Part shown: positions 13,201-31,463 of the stretch, one piece after another
Layout of the letters: each line of letters begins with the position of its first letter
How positions within the stretch are numbered: the stretch's first letter is position 1
Assembly (NCBI GenBank): GCA_914767715.1
Contig: OU612067.1
Location: forward strand, 32,586,162-32,650,161
Length of the DNA: 64,000 nt
Direction of reading: 5' to 3'
Source: Membranipora membranacea
Taxonomy: Eukaryota > Bryozoa > Gymnolaemata > Cheilostomatida > Membraniporidae
The notes under the pieces: model-generated
Database searches by the model: none
The model's input: the letters and a program-made list of their open reading frames with translations, nothing else
Told to the model about the DNA's origin: nothing
Position numbers and translations under genes: made by a program

Positions 13201-16200
13201 GTATTTACTAAACCTCATTACAGTATATTGACTGCCTGCTCAGCTATAGAATGTTGGTGTAGCTGACATCAAAGTCACCCCAAAACAAGCTATGCTACAT
13301 AGCTAATATTCACTTTTCCAGAGTGTTTAAAATGGGGTCTTTTTCAAAATCCACATGAATGACAAAATCCATGGCTATTTAACCAATCTTCTGAGAAACA
13401 TAGAATGTCTGTCATGTCTGTCATTTTTTTTTCTACCGCTGTGATATGTACTTTGACTTGACAATCAACCTCAGACATGACAAATTTTACCTGCTTGTCT
13501 AGGCAATTGATCTTGGAGCTTAGGCCGTAATGTGCCTCTGATATGCTTCCGAATCATTAACCCTGACAAGCATGTAGTGAAATGGAAGAAATGACTTCAG
13601 CACACTTTCCCTCCCACCTACCTCCCTTCATCTCACTTACACAAAACTTCTCACCTCTCATCAAGGCAAAAAAATCTAGATTTATCAATATTATTAATTC
13701 CATGGCAAGAAACCTGTCTACTGAACAACATACTACATTGGTTTTAATTGTCACTTTCGAATACAATTGCTTGAAGAACACCCATATATCAATATATGCA
13801 ATACAATGTCAGTTCGACACACTTGACGGGTTTGTAGAAATGGTTTCAGGTGAAGCACAATAATCAGGAAAAAAATGATTGCGATCAACCAAACATGTTG
13901 TATACACTAACGAAATCATTCAATAATGAACTTTGTAGAGAAGGGAAGCCTTTGTGCTAGAGCTCTCATTTCTCTGGTTAATCTGAGAAAAGTTAATTAC
14001 AAGATAATAGATCCCGTGAATGTGTGTGTTCCAGAAATGATTTTTTTCATCATAAAGATAATATATTCCCCGGATATTAAGAGCAGAACGAGCCAACACT
14101 TTTGACACCACAAGGACGAGACAAATACGTTTTGGTGATAATGATAATGTATTTTATTACAGTGGTTAGGGAGAATCTACAAACTGGAGCAGGCTGTGAC
14201 ATGAACTTTATTAAGAATGCGGATTTGGCGGAAACGAGACGAGGAGAAGGAACGATAACTTATAACATGACCTGTAGATCTGGAACTACAACCAATAACA
14301 TAAACTCTACTGAGATCAAATGTGATTCTGATGGCTGGAAACAATTCTTACCTTGCACAAGTAAGTCATAGGGTCCCTCAGTATCTAATATTGCCCCTCA
14401 TGTATCTTGATGGGCATATTCGAATCAGTACTAAGACCTATCATCTTGCCTAATAAGAGAGAATAGATCTTCCGATGTTTTCCATTCCACACAGCTCTCT
14501 GAACTACTAAACTATTTTCAGAAAATAGTTTTCTCAAGGTCTTTTATTATTTCCAATTTCTCAAAATACTGAAGTGCTCAGTGAAATTTCAAATTAATGA
14601 AGTGTGTATCTCTGTGAGTTACGCAGATCTATCAATAAACCAGTACAAGTTGACAGACACAGATGGATATGATAGTTTGAGATGACAAATTCATTATCCG
14701 CTTGGTTATGAATGAAACACCATGGGACCATATCATAATATACACATTTGCTCCATAAAAAATTCATAAGAGTTACATTAATTATATTGCACCATCAAGC
14801 TATTCTAATGTAACAAGTCTTCATTTATTTTCTTTATCTACTGCAATTAAATAAAGGTTTTGATCTAATAACTAATTAAGATTTTGTCTCATACTATTTC
14901 AGGAGACAGACCATCACAGGCCGAGATAACCACCATTGAGCAGCCTGACATTGTATCTACTTCAGCTACTTCATCAACAAGTGCAGCTGCGACCACAACC
15001 GCAATATCGCCATCATCATCACCACCACCATCACCATCACCATCATCTCCACGTACTACTCGGCCTACCACTTTGCAGAAAACTGCATCATCCATCGCTG
15101 AACCAAAAACCTCATCTAGTGACACACCAACGGGTACAACAGCATCTACGACTGAAGAAGGGGAATCGTCACTGGGAAATCAGATGAAATTAATAATAGG
15201 ACTAGCTTGCGGAGTGACTCTAGTCATTGTAGTGATTGTAGTCATACTGGTCGTAGTTTGCATGAGGAAGCGAAGGTGAGTATCAAGTTATCAATGCTCC
15301 ATTTTAAGATGCCTTTGTCTTGAATCACCAGAGAGACCAGTCAAAAATGTATGAGAGGTTGTCCTGATCTTCCCAATAGTGAAAGCCATGGCTAAAGTCA
15401 TGCTAATGAATTGTTGATATTGGGTTTTGTTATAATGGGTCAACTAAAATTGTGTTGACGTCTTGATAGTCAACAGAAAGGTTTACAAATCTCTTAAACT
15501 AGGAACTCACACATCATGAAACGTCGCAGGATTGCTTGATTGTAGGAAGCCCCTTTATGGTGGATTGTCATGTACGATACATTTGGTCTTCTCTACTATT
15601 TGACTCAGCTGACATAACAAACCGTGAGCCTGTTCTATTTGGGTGTAAATCTGCTCATTTATAGAGAGGATCTTTGCTTGTAATAACTGCAATGATTCGA
15701 AAATATAAATAAAATTAAGTTAAGCTTGGTTTTAAACTTCAGGAACTCTCCGATAGACAAGAAAAGACATGAGATGACGAACAACAATGAAGAAGGTTCG
15801 GTCACAGTGCCTCTAACGCTTTATAACGGTGATGGTGAGCTCATGCTTTATTCTCATAATATCTATGCAAAGCTGCTTCCCATCCCACAAAAGGGCTATG
15901 ATAACGAACTGTTTCACTTACGCAAATCTTGCCAAACTTCCGCAGTGCTAACGAAAATTTTATTGGCCTCATCGAAACTTTGTTCAAGATCACTAGGTGT
16001 TGAAATATTCTTCCTAAATTTTAATCAACCAAAGATCGTACTACAAAACTCGCAACTCAACCTCTGGCGTGCCGGAAATGATCAAAATGACAAGAGGAAT
16101 CTATAACTATGCGCTGACGAACGGTTCTGACCTAAATAAGATAAGAGATCAGATCGCAAATAACATATTTTATATATATTTTATTTTTCTTTTGACGGAA

Positions 16201-16852
16201 AAATCTCTACAGTCATCTTTTACAATCATAGATAAAAATTAGACCCAGTCGATAAAGTATCCTTGTGCTCTGAGAGTATGTATTGAAGACTTTATTTTAC
16301 TTACAGGAGGTCATATTTATGAGTTGGCAGATGAAGGAGCGATATTACCAGATGTGGTCACACATCGCACACCCCTGTCCCCCTCTCCTCAACCTGCAGC
16401 AGAGATATCCACCCCTGATGAACCTGATGATGACAGTGAACTAGATTACGGAAACGCCAGCACTATTACTGGGTAATAATAATCATATCAAATGTATTAT
16501 ATCAAATAAAACACATTACAAATGTATATTTTGAGTATGTTTAAATACGCTGTTTATTAATCAGATGTGCCTACCGTTAATAATAGTTTGGCAGCTTTGG
16601 GCCACGCAACTGCCGATTTTCCTGGTATCATCTCGATCTCACAAGGCTACCTGCTGCTTCAAGCCTCATATTTAGGAAACAGACAAGGCTTATCCTGCCA
16701 TCCCGAATTATCAAGATGTTTTCAATCTCTTTCTCAGACAACACCAGATGGCCAACATGTCAGATCTGTACTCTCCGGTGCTGGCTTCTCAGAAGAAACC
16801 AAAGCAGCCTCAGGTAGACCTGGTGGACAATGATCTGTATGGCTCCTCCTAA
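10243..16852 (+). CDS. Receptor B: CUB-CUB-sushi type I membrane protein
   Basis: Tandem paralogue of receptor A. Exons: 10243-10303 (signal peptide), 10506-10892 (CUB-like), 12643-13068 (CUB ending GFLLEYRG), 14163-14360 (sushi/CCP), 14903-15275 (Ser/Thr/Pro stalk, membrane helix, MRKRR anchor), 15743-15834, 16307-16472. Exons 1, 4 and 7 have exactly the lengths of A (61, 198, 166), with identical phases. The stalk is about 35 residues longer than in A. Tail tyrosines include IYELA and DYGNA. The 3' end is uncertain. Reading on past exon 7 meets TAA at 16473-16475. However, a frame ending at TAA 16850-16852 contains NYQDVF, DLYSPV and DLYGSS and looks coding; acceptors for it lie just before 16676 (phase 0) and 16683 (phase 1). 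No good intermediate exon in the required phase was found. No stop interrupts the ectodomain. Function as a recognition receptor is inferred from architecture. Confidence 0.75.
11880..12046 (-). mobile_element. tRNA-derived SINE in receptor B intron 2
   Basis: On the minus strand it starts near 12045 with GGTGAGATGGGGCAATCGG, contains GGTTAGCGCGC (A box) and GTGGGTCCGAGTCCCAC (a perfect T-arm-like hairpin with a B box). The seven bases after the T-arm do not pair with the 5' end, so the acceptor stem is broken and a functional tRNA is unlikely. It resembles a SINE built on a tRNA with a long variable arm. Confidence 0.5.
14163..14360 (+). other. Sushi/CCP domain exon of receptor B
   Basis: This exon encodes one sushi (complement control protein) module. 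Cys 1 is in AGCD, Cys 2 in YNMTCRSG, Cys 3 in KCDSDGW and Cys 4 in LPC. The Y-x-C-x-x-G and G-x-W...P-x-C-like spacing fits the fold. The matching exon in A (4215-4412) is the same length and phase. Receptor C lacks it. Being phase 1-1, it can be gained or lost without a frameshift. Confidence 0.7.
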
Positions 16853-19607
16853 TGAGGCTGAGAGGATGAGTCATACTGTATGGACAGGGATAAACAGCCA
16901 TAGATCTGAAAGTCGAAACAAACTGCTAACTGCTATACAATCCTAGCCTAACCTTGGCTGTTGTATGTATTTGTAACACGAGCTGCATATTGTACAAACC
17001 TAGCCTTACTTTGAATGTTGTCCCTATTAATAACAGGGGCTGCGCCTGTAGTGTGAGTCAGACAGAGAACAAGGAAGATATCAATACCCCTATCAAATTA
17101 AATTATGTTTCATTCCAAAATTTGTTTGCTTCTTAAATGATTTAGCCTAAAGAAGGAAGTACATTATCAGCTCTTTGTATGCTTTCTATACTAACCATTT
17201 ATTTACGTAAGCTCTAACAACAGCTGTAATAGTTCACTTTAGGATTGCCCTGACATTCCTTACTGTCATGAGGCAAACGTAGCTTACTCGAGCTAACCAA
17301 CTTTACAATCAAACAAAGAAATGTGACTTACATTTTGTATGCGTCGGTTGAATTTTAGACTGTGCCATAATTTGCTTCCATTATCGACCGCTTCTCGTCT
17401 GGGCGACAGATAATGGAATGCATCGGGTGACAAAACCTATCAAATATTAGTATTATTATTACCCCCATGCTTTGCAAAATAATATATTCCTTATGAGCAC
17501 AAGTAGTTGACCCTTAGTGTATACGAATAAAATATAAAAGGCCTGCAGACTTGACCAAACTGTTAAAGTTTCTAGATCATATACCTATCTATTATTTGTC
17601 CTAAAACTGAAAATACATTTGTGCCATACACCATCACATATTTGATACTGGTCTTGACTGTACATGAAAAATATGAGAATTAGCTTTAATACTTCTGCGA
17701 CCATTTGTCTGCAGTGTCTTAATTACTACTGCTGGGTCCAAGTGGTCATTCATTTATAGACATTAATAGTTTTCCTTCAAACATTCAATATTAAGTCTAT
17801 TTTTATACAAACACTTATATACGCTAGCAAAAAATTAAATTAGTTGAGTTATTTTCACATAAATGTTGTTTTGTCGTTATATGGCGCTGTATATACTCAA
17901 ATATATAAACTCTACACTATAGGCTTAGGAATCAGATAACCTTTAATCCATTAGCAGTTATGATTCTGTGTGATATGTTGCTTAGTTTCAGCGCAATAAC
18001 TAACATAAATCTTTTTCTCATATCTAGCGCGATATAAAAATAGACATGTAAATTTACAACATTTTCTGATCAAATTTTTGCTACGCTATATTTTTATAAT
18101 GACGCTTTACCTCACCTATATTCTATTCCTTTGTTTTATAGTAATAAAGCTCTGGTTTATCTTATTTTGTTATTTTGTATGGTTTATTTGGTTAAATCAA
18201 CCACAAACTAACACAACATTGAAGGCTTAGCTTCACTTGATCAGTGCCAAGCCGTAGGTTGCCGTGTGATAAGGCAAATGTAGCCTGTCTTGAAAGGCTT
18301 TGTTCGGACAAAGCTTTTCAAGACAGGCTATGGTTTATGATGACTGGGCAGCTAGATGTAACCTTGATTTATGAATTGGCGAGTGGATACGGTGAGCTCT
18401 TTTTATAAGTTCAGAGGTGTACGGCAGACGTCTGAACAAATGAACTCAGGTCATCAACCATAATATACCTTCTCCTTAACTCCATACTAAACAATGGATA
18501 TCCTGTTAAGACAGACACAAGAATATATTTACACCCACACAACTGTATATAGTTACCCCCTTAATCTCTTGAGGATGAAAATTAATTTATAAAACTGTGG
18601 CAAATGATTTTATTAGCAGAGAGTTGACAACTTCTCATTTAGCTTCATAATGGAGATGAAAATGGCAACGAGGATGTTCCTTCTTGGATATTTGACAAGG
18701 AAAAATACTTTTTTGGAATGAGTCACAATGCGACTTTCACATTCTTACACGGTTACAGTACACAATTAGATACCAATCACCTCATGATAATGTCCTTACG
18801 CCTCTATGAGTCACAAATCAAATTAAGCTGTGAAACTTCCTCGCAATATTCAATTAGTTTTTGAACTTCAATATCAAGATTAGAAATAGTTGAAATTTGG
18901 GCTGCCCATCACGCCCTGTGCAATGAGCACTGAGAATGAATGATAGAATTACTCTATACAGCATATTGATAGGGAGACTCCATATTCATGAAACTTGATA
19001 AAAGCTCTAGAAAAAAAACATTTGCATGGAGGAAGCCAATTGGGAACCTGGCTGACCGCAACATAGCAAGATATAAACAAAATTTAATTCCTATATTTAT
19101 TTATTTATTTATATATATATATATCTAGGCGCAGCTTTTAATTCATTTAAATATTGAGGGAATGACCCAATTTGGCTAGCTTGGAATTATTAGTCAGAAT
19201 CTTGCCGCCGAATCAGATCCTGTGTATAAAACGACACATTCCACCAGCACTTTGTGATCATTTATCATCAGTACTCAGTACACAGTAATAATTCTCAATA
19301 ATATGACAGGTTCAAGTCAAAACAATACATTTTAATGGCAATTCAAGACCAAGCTACTTCATAATCAGTGTGGTCTTTCAATTATCTGTATTAGTTTTTT
19401 GCCAAAATATCACTCAATCCATGCCATCTTATCACTGATACGAACACATCGATCTTACAGTAGATTTGTTTGTGACAGAGTGTCAAGTTCCCTGTTGGTA
19501 TCAGTTCACTTTTCTCAGTATACTCAGCTATCTTGTCGTGTACTAGCTAGCAAATTCTAACTTTGAGAACCTTGGAAGTGGGCAAAACAGTAAAGATAAT
19601 AAGCGAG
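16853..19607. other. Intergenic spacer between receptors B and C
   Basis: No supported gene. It holds the 3' flank of B, AT-rich unique sequence, a short perfect-looking hairpin at 18281-18330, and a TA-rich tract near 19100. The open frame at 16954-17136 has no splice context. Confidence 0.5.
18281..18330. repeat. Short hairpin, 23-bp stem with 4-base loop
   Basis: TAGCCTGTCTTGAAAGGC runs into a TTTGT-TCGG-ACAAA turn and is followed by its reverse complement with a single mismatch (22 of 23 pairs). The loop is too short for an animal microRNA precursor, and I see no flanking direct repeats. A small palindromic insertion or the core of a larger decayed element is more likely. Confidence 0.6.
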
Positions 19608-22600
19608 ATGCGGTTGAGTCTTATATTTCTTGTTACTCTCTGTGTCCTCTCAACAAACTCAGTCATCTACGATGGTAAGTTTCAACATCACATGGTCAAC
19701 AACCATATCTCCATACAAAGTTGAGCAATAATGTGATTGAACAGACATCGATCATTACAGGCAAAGTCTTTATTGAGTAATACAATCACTATATGCTGTG
19801 ACAGCTGCAGATTTTTGGGCACTTTATTATGTAAATGAAGCCTTCAGATCATCAAACTATGAGGTCATGTTTGATCGGGAGATAGGTATGTTATTTACTG
19901 TTTGTGTAACTTATAACTTAAAACCATTAGCCAGGTGACGAGGAGATATGTTTTTGTAAGAATAGTAGGAACAGATTGATCCTTCTCTTGTGTTGTGTCG
20001 AGAATCTGAGTAAGTATCAAAGTGCACTTATCTCCCCATGTCAATATCTTACAATCCTCCCCTTTTCTTATCAATCTTCTTCATGTCGAGGTTTTAATCT
20101 TGTTTTTATTTTTGCTTCATAGATGTCGCACAGATTTGTGGTAACAATGGCTCTGTGTACCAAACGATAAATACATCAGGACGCGTACAGACACTCTACG
20201 CTGACTTTGAGCACGGCCTGATAAGTCAGAATCAGACCAGGCAATACAGACAGACACATAATTGCTTCCTTACGCTAGTGGATATCAAATTTGGATCATG
20301 GATATTGGTTAATCTAACAGCGATTGATATCCTGAACAGTGACAATAGGTACCCAGAAATATTAATATCTAACGACCAAGGCAGCGTCAAACATTCTGTC
20401 ACTACTGACAGTGCTATAGGTACGGCCATGTTCTTCATAGTCGATGAAAGTTTCCTCAGCAATGAGAGATATGTCCTAAGATTCCGACTATCATTCAACA
20501 AAACAACAAATAATCAAGCTATAAGAGTTGTCTTCACCTATATCAGTATGTATACAGCCATATTCCTCTTTCTTTATATTCCTTTGCGTTGCATTGCATA
20601 ATGATTCCCTGAATTTGAAGTTTGCATATCACTATCAAAGTTCCTATACCATGGTCAGATGAGAAGTAGAAAGTTAAAGTTTGACACAGTTTGCAATAAA
20701 GCTGCATTTGTTAGTCTCAGGCTGCGCTGGGCCCATGTAAGGCCGTAGACCCCCACACGTAAGGTGTTTTGCTTAGGTTGGGAACGGTACAATGAACTGT
20801 GGGAGTTAGCTATAAGAGAAATTAGTGAGATGCGCAATCGGTTGGCACGCTTGCTATTGATGGCCACACTGGGGGGGGGTTTACTGTTCCCTCTGGTGGA
20901 TATATCTTCTGTGTCGTCATTGAGAAATCCTTTGAGAGTTTTGGATTCCACATCATACAAAGCAAAGCAACTTCATTCTACGCCTCAATGCTAAGTACTA
21001 AGTAAGGAGAGGAAAGGTACCAATATTGTAAGACTTTTGATTGAAATGCAATGTATACGGGTCTACATCTAATTTAAATTAGGCAAATAGAGCTCTTACA
21101 GGATGCGTCACTCTAAATCTCATCAACACACAACAAACGCAAATGATTACTAATTATGTCAAACCTTGGTTGACATGTCCTTAGAAATTTTAATTCTGTA
21201 TATATGAAAACGTAGCTCGAAGAAGTAGAGATCAGAGAATTCATATATATCCCATATATCCTTATAGGCTACATATTTATCCACGGAATGTGTAATGATT
21301 TGATATCCATGATACCATATTGAGGCGGACATAATATTCAATCATCAGAACAGTTACTAATATATTATGTTGTTGACATTTTTGGTGTCTTTGAATGTAT
21401 TTTTTTATCTGATGTTCTTCCCTTTCGTTCCTGCTTTATACTGGTAATCAACTGCGGCTTAATGTAGAGGGGAGCGTCTATAAATATAGGAATAAACGGC
21501 ACATTCTAGTCCTGCTCAGTACCTGTGTAGGTAGATATTTATGGCTATAATTTGGCAAGAGTGATTCTCCTAGTATCAGCTAGTAGTATTAGCTTTAATA
21601 CGCCCGAGGAAAGCCCATTCTGGCTCTTAATTGTGATTTAATATTAATTTTAGCCGCTGACATATTATCTGGAGGTCCTGATAACCCCAGTACTCTCAAT
21701 TCAGCCCAAGGATTCATTGTCAGTCACTCTGCGTTTAACTACGGACAGGATATGGGCGGAGACTACAGTTCGGAACCAATCTCTGGGTCTAAGATACTTC
21801 TTCTCACACCTATATCACATATAGTTGTAAGATTTCTATACTTTGATCTCGCTGATGGTGATTATCTCAATCTCACACTGACGACGAGGGAGGAGACAGT
21901 AGGATCTGTGTACTTCTGTGGAGGGAGGGAGTTAGATCTCTCAGAGAGTATCTCTCTCTACAGTGGTCAGCTTGAGGGGGAGCTCGTCTTCAGCTTCAAC
22001 TCTACAAATAAATCAAACAGCTCTGGATTTTTGATAGAATACTCAGGTTTGACTTACATCTCGTTTATTCAGCCACATATTCTGTGGTCTGTGGAGTTTT
22101 ATTTCGGCTTTTTAGGCAAAACTGAGGGCTATCTTACCTAAATGTCCAACTGTCTACAAGTGAATTACAACCACGATCAGATTTCCCCAATATTTAGCAT
22201 TCCTTGCTATCTTTGAGACTGAAAAGTGATATTTCAATGAAAAAATAGCCGACCACCTTTACTTGTGATTCAATTTACAATTTTATCTTCCCTGTGACGT
22301 ATTATTAATATAAAGTCAATTCAAGTTAACAAGAAACAGTGACAATAACTCATCTCAAAAAGATATGATAGAAACCTGCTGATCTGGAAATGTCAATATT
22401 TTTTAGTTATAGGCTGTGGAAATGGTGGCTGTAATGACAGTGTATCAATTCAGCTCCGAACTCACAGACCATCAGATTCGCCCTGTGAAGTCAACACAAG
22501 AGCCGATAGCCCCATACACACAGAGATAGTGAGCCTACAGTCAGTGCTGAGCTGTGTAGGGGCTGGACTGGGTGTGATCCTGCTGCTGACTGTTATCATA

Positions 22601-23955
22601 ATAGGGACGACTGTGAGCAGACGCAGGGTCAAAAGGTGAGCGGGATAATCAGATTTATCAGGAAATTACTGGAATAACTCAGCTAGATAAACCAGTGTAA
22701 ACGGCCCAATCACTGAGGTGATGACTTTATTGGCTTTAAAATGTAACCAATTACATCACAGATTGAGAATTGTGAACTTGGTAAATAAATCTTATCACAA
22801 ATAAGATTCAATATAACTGCTGCTCAAAGGGTATGTATCTGAACTCCATACAAAAAAGAGCCTTTCAATTCTATACATTTGATAGCGTTGGACGCGAAAA
22901 ATTCGGTCTCCACCTGAGCCATGGAAAGCTGACCAGAGTGTTGTAAATGGGTTGAAGCGATCGCTGTCCATTTCCATATTATTTAATTTTCTATGCTTTG
23001 CAGACTGAACAGAACCTCAGTTGACAACAATGGCCTCAGTCCCCATACCACCATGAGGAGCATGTTGAGTTCAGATTTGAATCATTATGCCTACATAGAC
23101 ATTGTTACAAACAGCACAGTGTCAGAGGAAAATGGCGATAGCAGTACGTACAATTTATAAATACAAGATTTCAAAGCTGTGTCCTATTACATACTCTTTC
23201 TAAAAGACTTTCTTGAGGACTGATCGCACACATCAACAGTATCTTCAGCTTCAGTTATCTTAATCAACAAATGTCAGCTTTCCATTGTCACAATTGCATT
23301 TAAATTTGGGAGTAAATTCCACCACCAAAAGTTATGACCCCCTTACATATAGATATGATAACTCATATTTAGGATTATTCAGGTGTCGTAGACCCCAATA
23401 AACCAACTGACAATTATGTTCCGGCTCAATTTCTTAGTTTTATTCATGGTTGAGTTTTGTTTAACAATCTTATCAAAGGTTTTGGACAATTAGCTCGATG
23501 TTTGGGCGCATGCATAAAAATAGATTCAATTAGTTTCATACATCCGTGAGTGGATGAATGGTGAAACAGTGAATTTAAGATATAGGACACAACTCTAATG
23601 TTTGGAAAGAAATTGTTTTACCATTTCGTCTCTCACCTCTACCATTTTCTTTCTCTCTTCAGATGAGCCTCACTATGAAGTACCTGTTATCAATAACGGT
23701 AACACACATCTACTAAGAGAGTACAGCATCCCTGTTCTCATCCATGATGATAAGCCCACATCTGAGCAGACTGGCTCACAAACATATCATCTACTAGAGG
23801 AAGCGGGTACGGGTACTGTACGCGACTGTGGATGTACTGAGTTAGATATGAGTCACCACGACATGAGTCATCTTGGTACGAGTCATCTTGGTATGAGCCA
23901 TCATGTTATGACCGAGGCGAGAAGCTCTGCTAATGTGTATGAAGCTATGGATTGA
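19608..23955 (+). CDS. Receptor C: two-CUB type I membrane protein with multi-tyrosine tail
   Basis: Third, more diverged member of the cluster, without a sushi module. Exons: 19608-19674 (signal peptide), 19805-19885 (short linker), 20123-20545 (CUB-like, 141 residues), 21654-22046 (CUB-like, sharing GFIVSH with exon 3 of A and B and ending GFLIEYS), 22413-22635 (Cys-bearing linker, membrane helix, SRRRVKR anchor), 23004-23143, 23663-23955. The total is 1620 nt, or 539 residues, ending TGA at 23953-23955. Extracellular introns are all phase 1, as in A and B, and the post-membrane phases (2, then 1) also match. Tail tyrosines: YAYIDI, YEVPV, YSIPV, YHLL and a C-terminal YEAM of YxxM (PI3-kinase SH2-binding) type. 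The last exon has a small in-frame MSHLG-like repeat near 23846-23910. Likely a plasma-membrane signalling receptor; ligand unknown. Confidence 0.75.
23846..23912 (+). repeat. In-frame 15-nt repeat in the tail of receptor C
   Basis: Four degenerate 15-nt copies encode successive five-residue units of the type MSHHD, MSHLG, TSHLG, MSHHV. The period is a multiple of three, so copy number can change without a frameshift. It lies between the YHLL and YEAM tyrosines. Confidence 0.65.
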
Positions 23956-24700
23956 AGCCATGTTGCCAAGGGTTGAGATTTGGACTCAATTATTCTCATT
24001 CTCCACCTGTGAGCAGACCACTCATAGATCCAATTATTATTTGAAGCTGAGTCTGAATCTAACATTTTTCTTTGATTAAAGTGTCGGCACATGGGCCCCC
24101 AAGACTCGAATGCAGAAGTAGTGTTATGTTTTAAACAAAGCCCAATATTTATATATTTGGAAATTTTTGTGAGTATTTGTGCTCAAATTGCAGCTATGAA
24201 GATATTATTTGCCCTCAGAGTACAGACAGTATGTTATCAAAGTCTCATGGGCCTGCAATCAGTACTACATAGAGTTGTACATTATGTAGTCAACCATCTC
24301 AGAAAATATTGGCCCAATCTGAATAAGTTAAGCTTTGTTTGAATATTTATCAAATGTTGTGAATATTGTGATGTATGTGAAATTAATTTTTTTCCTTTCC
24401 TGGCTATTAGAGTATAGAATGTAGCACCGTGAGCTCATTGGAAAGAAAACGAGGTCAACTTGGGAGGTATCTATAGTAGAAAATAGCTTTGACTCATAAA
24501 AAATTGAGAAAGCAAACAATGATCATCTCATAACTTTATCAATAAAGTTCTACTCATATCCCTAATAATTTTAATCCATCCATATCCATCGTCAGCAATA
24601 CAACATATCACTATGTACATGTGATTGTGACTCAAAGTTAGCAGCTCACAGAATGTGAGCACGTCGCAGTGTGAGCACATCACGTTGAGTAAAAGATGAC
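23956..24700. other. Convergent 3' flank between receptor C and KLHDC4
   Basis: This separates two tail-to-tail genes. An ATTAAA at 24075-24080 could serve as the polyadenylation signal of receptor C. No other gene or element was recognised. Confidence 0.5.
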
Positions 24701-29994
<5,294 letters not shown>

Positions 29995-31076
29995 TCTCAC
30001 TCCTCAACCTGATGACAGAGAATATATACTATTTATACTATATATATATACTATATATGTATACTAGATCACCCTGCTGGCTCGGAGAGCATGAAGAAAC
30101 AATACACATCTACAATGGTGACTGAATATAGGCAATTCTTGTTGCATCAAAGTTTAATATATTGTCATTGACAAAACTGCCAACAAAACCAGGAGCCACT
30201 CATATTTAATCCCAATCATAATTTATTTTAAAATGGATGAATGGGTAGGTAGGTAATATTTTGCTACAGAGGCAGGCAGGCAGAGAAATTTCATTATTCA
30301 GTCCTAATCTCCATGACGAAAAATAAAATCATCACAAAAATTCATCTTATCTCTCAATATATAATTATATATATATAGGAAAGCTAAGGTAAAATCAAAA
30401 ATCCAGATGGAGTGGCCCAGTTATGGGCAGAGTTTAGTGAATTCTGCATGTAGAGTAAATATTACAGAGTTTACAGTACCTTTGGCTAATTGAGAACCAA
30501 CAAGGATCACTACTTCAGACTCAGATTAACTTTCCGGTTGCGATGCTTGAACCACTAACTTGGTGTTGAAAGACTGTTGCGTTAGGAGGTAGCAATATTA
30601 CTCACTCGTCTCTACAATAAATGAATAAATGAAATATGAGCTGCCAGTCTAATGTTGTAGAGTAATAAAATAAATTGGAGATTTCTGAACTATAAAAAGT
30701 CACCTGATGTTAAGTTGCAGATGCAGTATATCCATTTATACTGGTTTAAACAATGACATTAACCAAATTAAGCTTATTTCAAAGGTACACATGTAACCTT
30801 CAGCCCTTGCGTCGCAACTCAGAAAAGGAGTGAAAAGATGTGAATACCAACCCGGACCAATGCAGGCCTGATAACTCCTAAACCATACCTAAACAACCAC
30901 ACCCATCAACACAGTCATCCAATCCAAACATCCGATACAACAATTCCCATCATATCAAGGATCTGGTCTAAAGCGCACCCGATCTTGAAATTTTGAACAT
31001 GTTCCTCAGCCGCTTCACGGTTTCTCATTGAGAAAACACACAATCAAGATAAGACCAACATGAAAGCACTATCACA

Positions 31077-31331
31077 AACACACTCTAGTTGTAGCCAATG
31101 AGTTGGCTCTGAACGGCTAGTGGGAGGAGAGAGCCAATGCTAGGTCAGATGGTACTATCGTGAAAGTACCTATTAATATGTAATTAATAGTGAATGTGTA
31201 AATTATGCAGTTTCACTTCCATTATTTATATCAATAGATACTTTCAGTGACCTGGCATTGGCACTCCTCCCACAGATCATAGTCAACACATTAGCTAGCT
31301 AAGTTGTAGTGGTACTCTGCTAGAGTGTCAA
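31077..31331. repeat. Small fold-back (MITE-like) element
   Basis: The ends carry inverted ACACTCTAG / CTAGAGTGT. Inside, GTGGGAGGAG...GCCAATGC-AGGTCA on the left is mirrored by TGACCTGGCATTGGC...CTCCTCCCAC on the right, and GAAAGTA by TACTTTC. The middle is AT-rich. No protein is encoded; it looks like a non-autonomous inverted-repeat element of about 255 bp. Confidence 0.55.
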
Positions 31332-31401
31332 GTTTTCCAATATGAAGTTCTGTATACAACAACAACAAATCCCCGATGCATATAACTGCTAGACTTGGAC
31401 A

Positions 31402-31463
31402 ATGGAGGTGTGGTTCTTAGGTGAACTAAATAAGGAGGTGTGGTTCTTAGGTGAACTAAATAA
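31402..31463. repeat. 31-bp direct tandem duplication
   Basis: Two adjacent identical copies beginning GGAGGTGTGGTTCTTAGG. It lies upstream of CLPTM1L and shows a recent local duplication. Confidence 0.75.

Noticed and set aside
16567-16833. 88-residue frame at the end of receptor B
   Set aside because: It has no recognisable content, while another frame over the same bases (ending 16852) has tyrosine motifs and acidic/proline composition like a receptor tail.
20232-20501. Minus-strand frames in receptor C exons (also 14889-15125, 5019-5393)
   Set aside because: They are antisense shadows of supported plus-strand exons.
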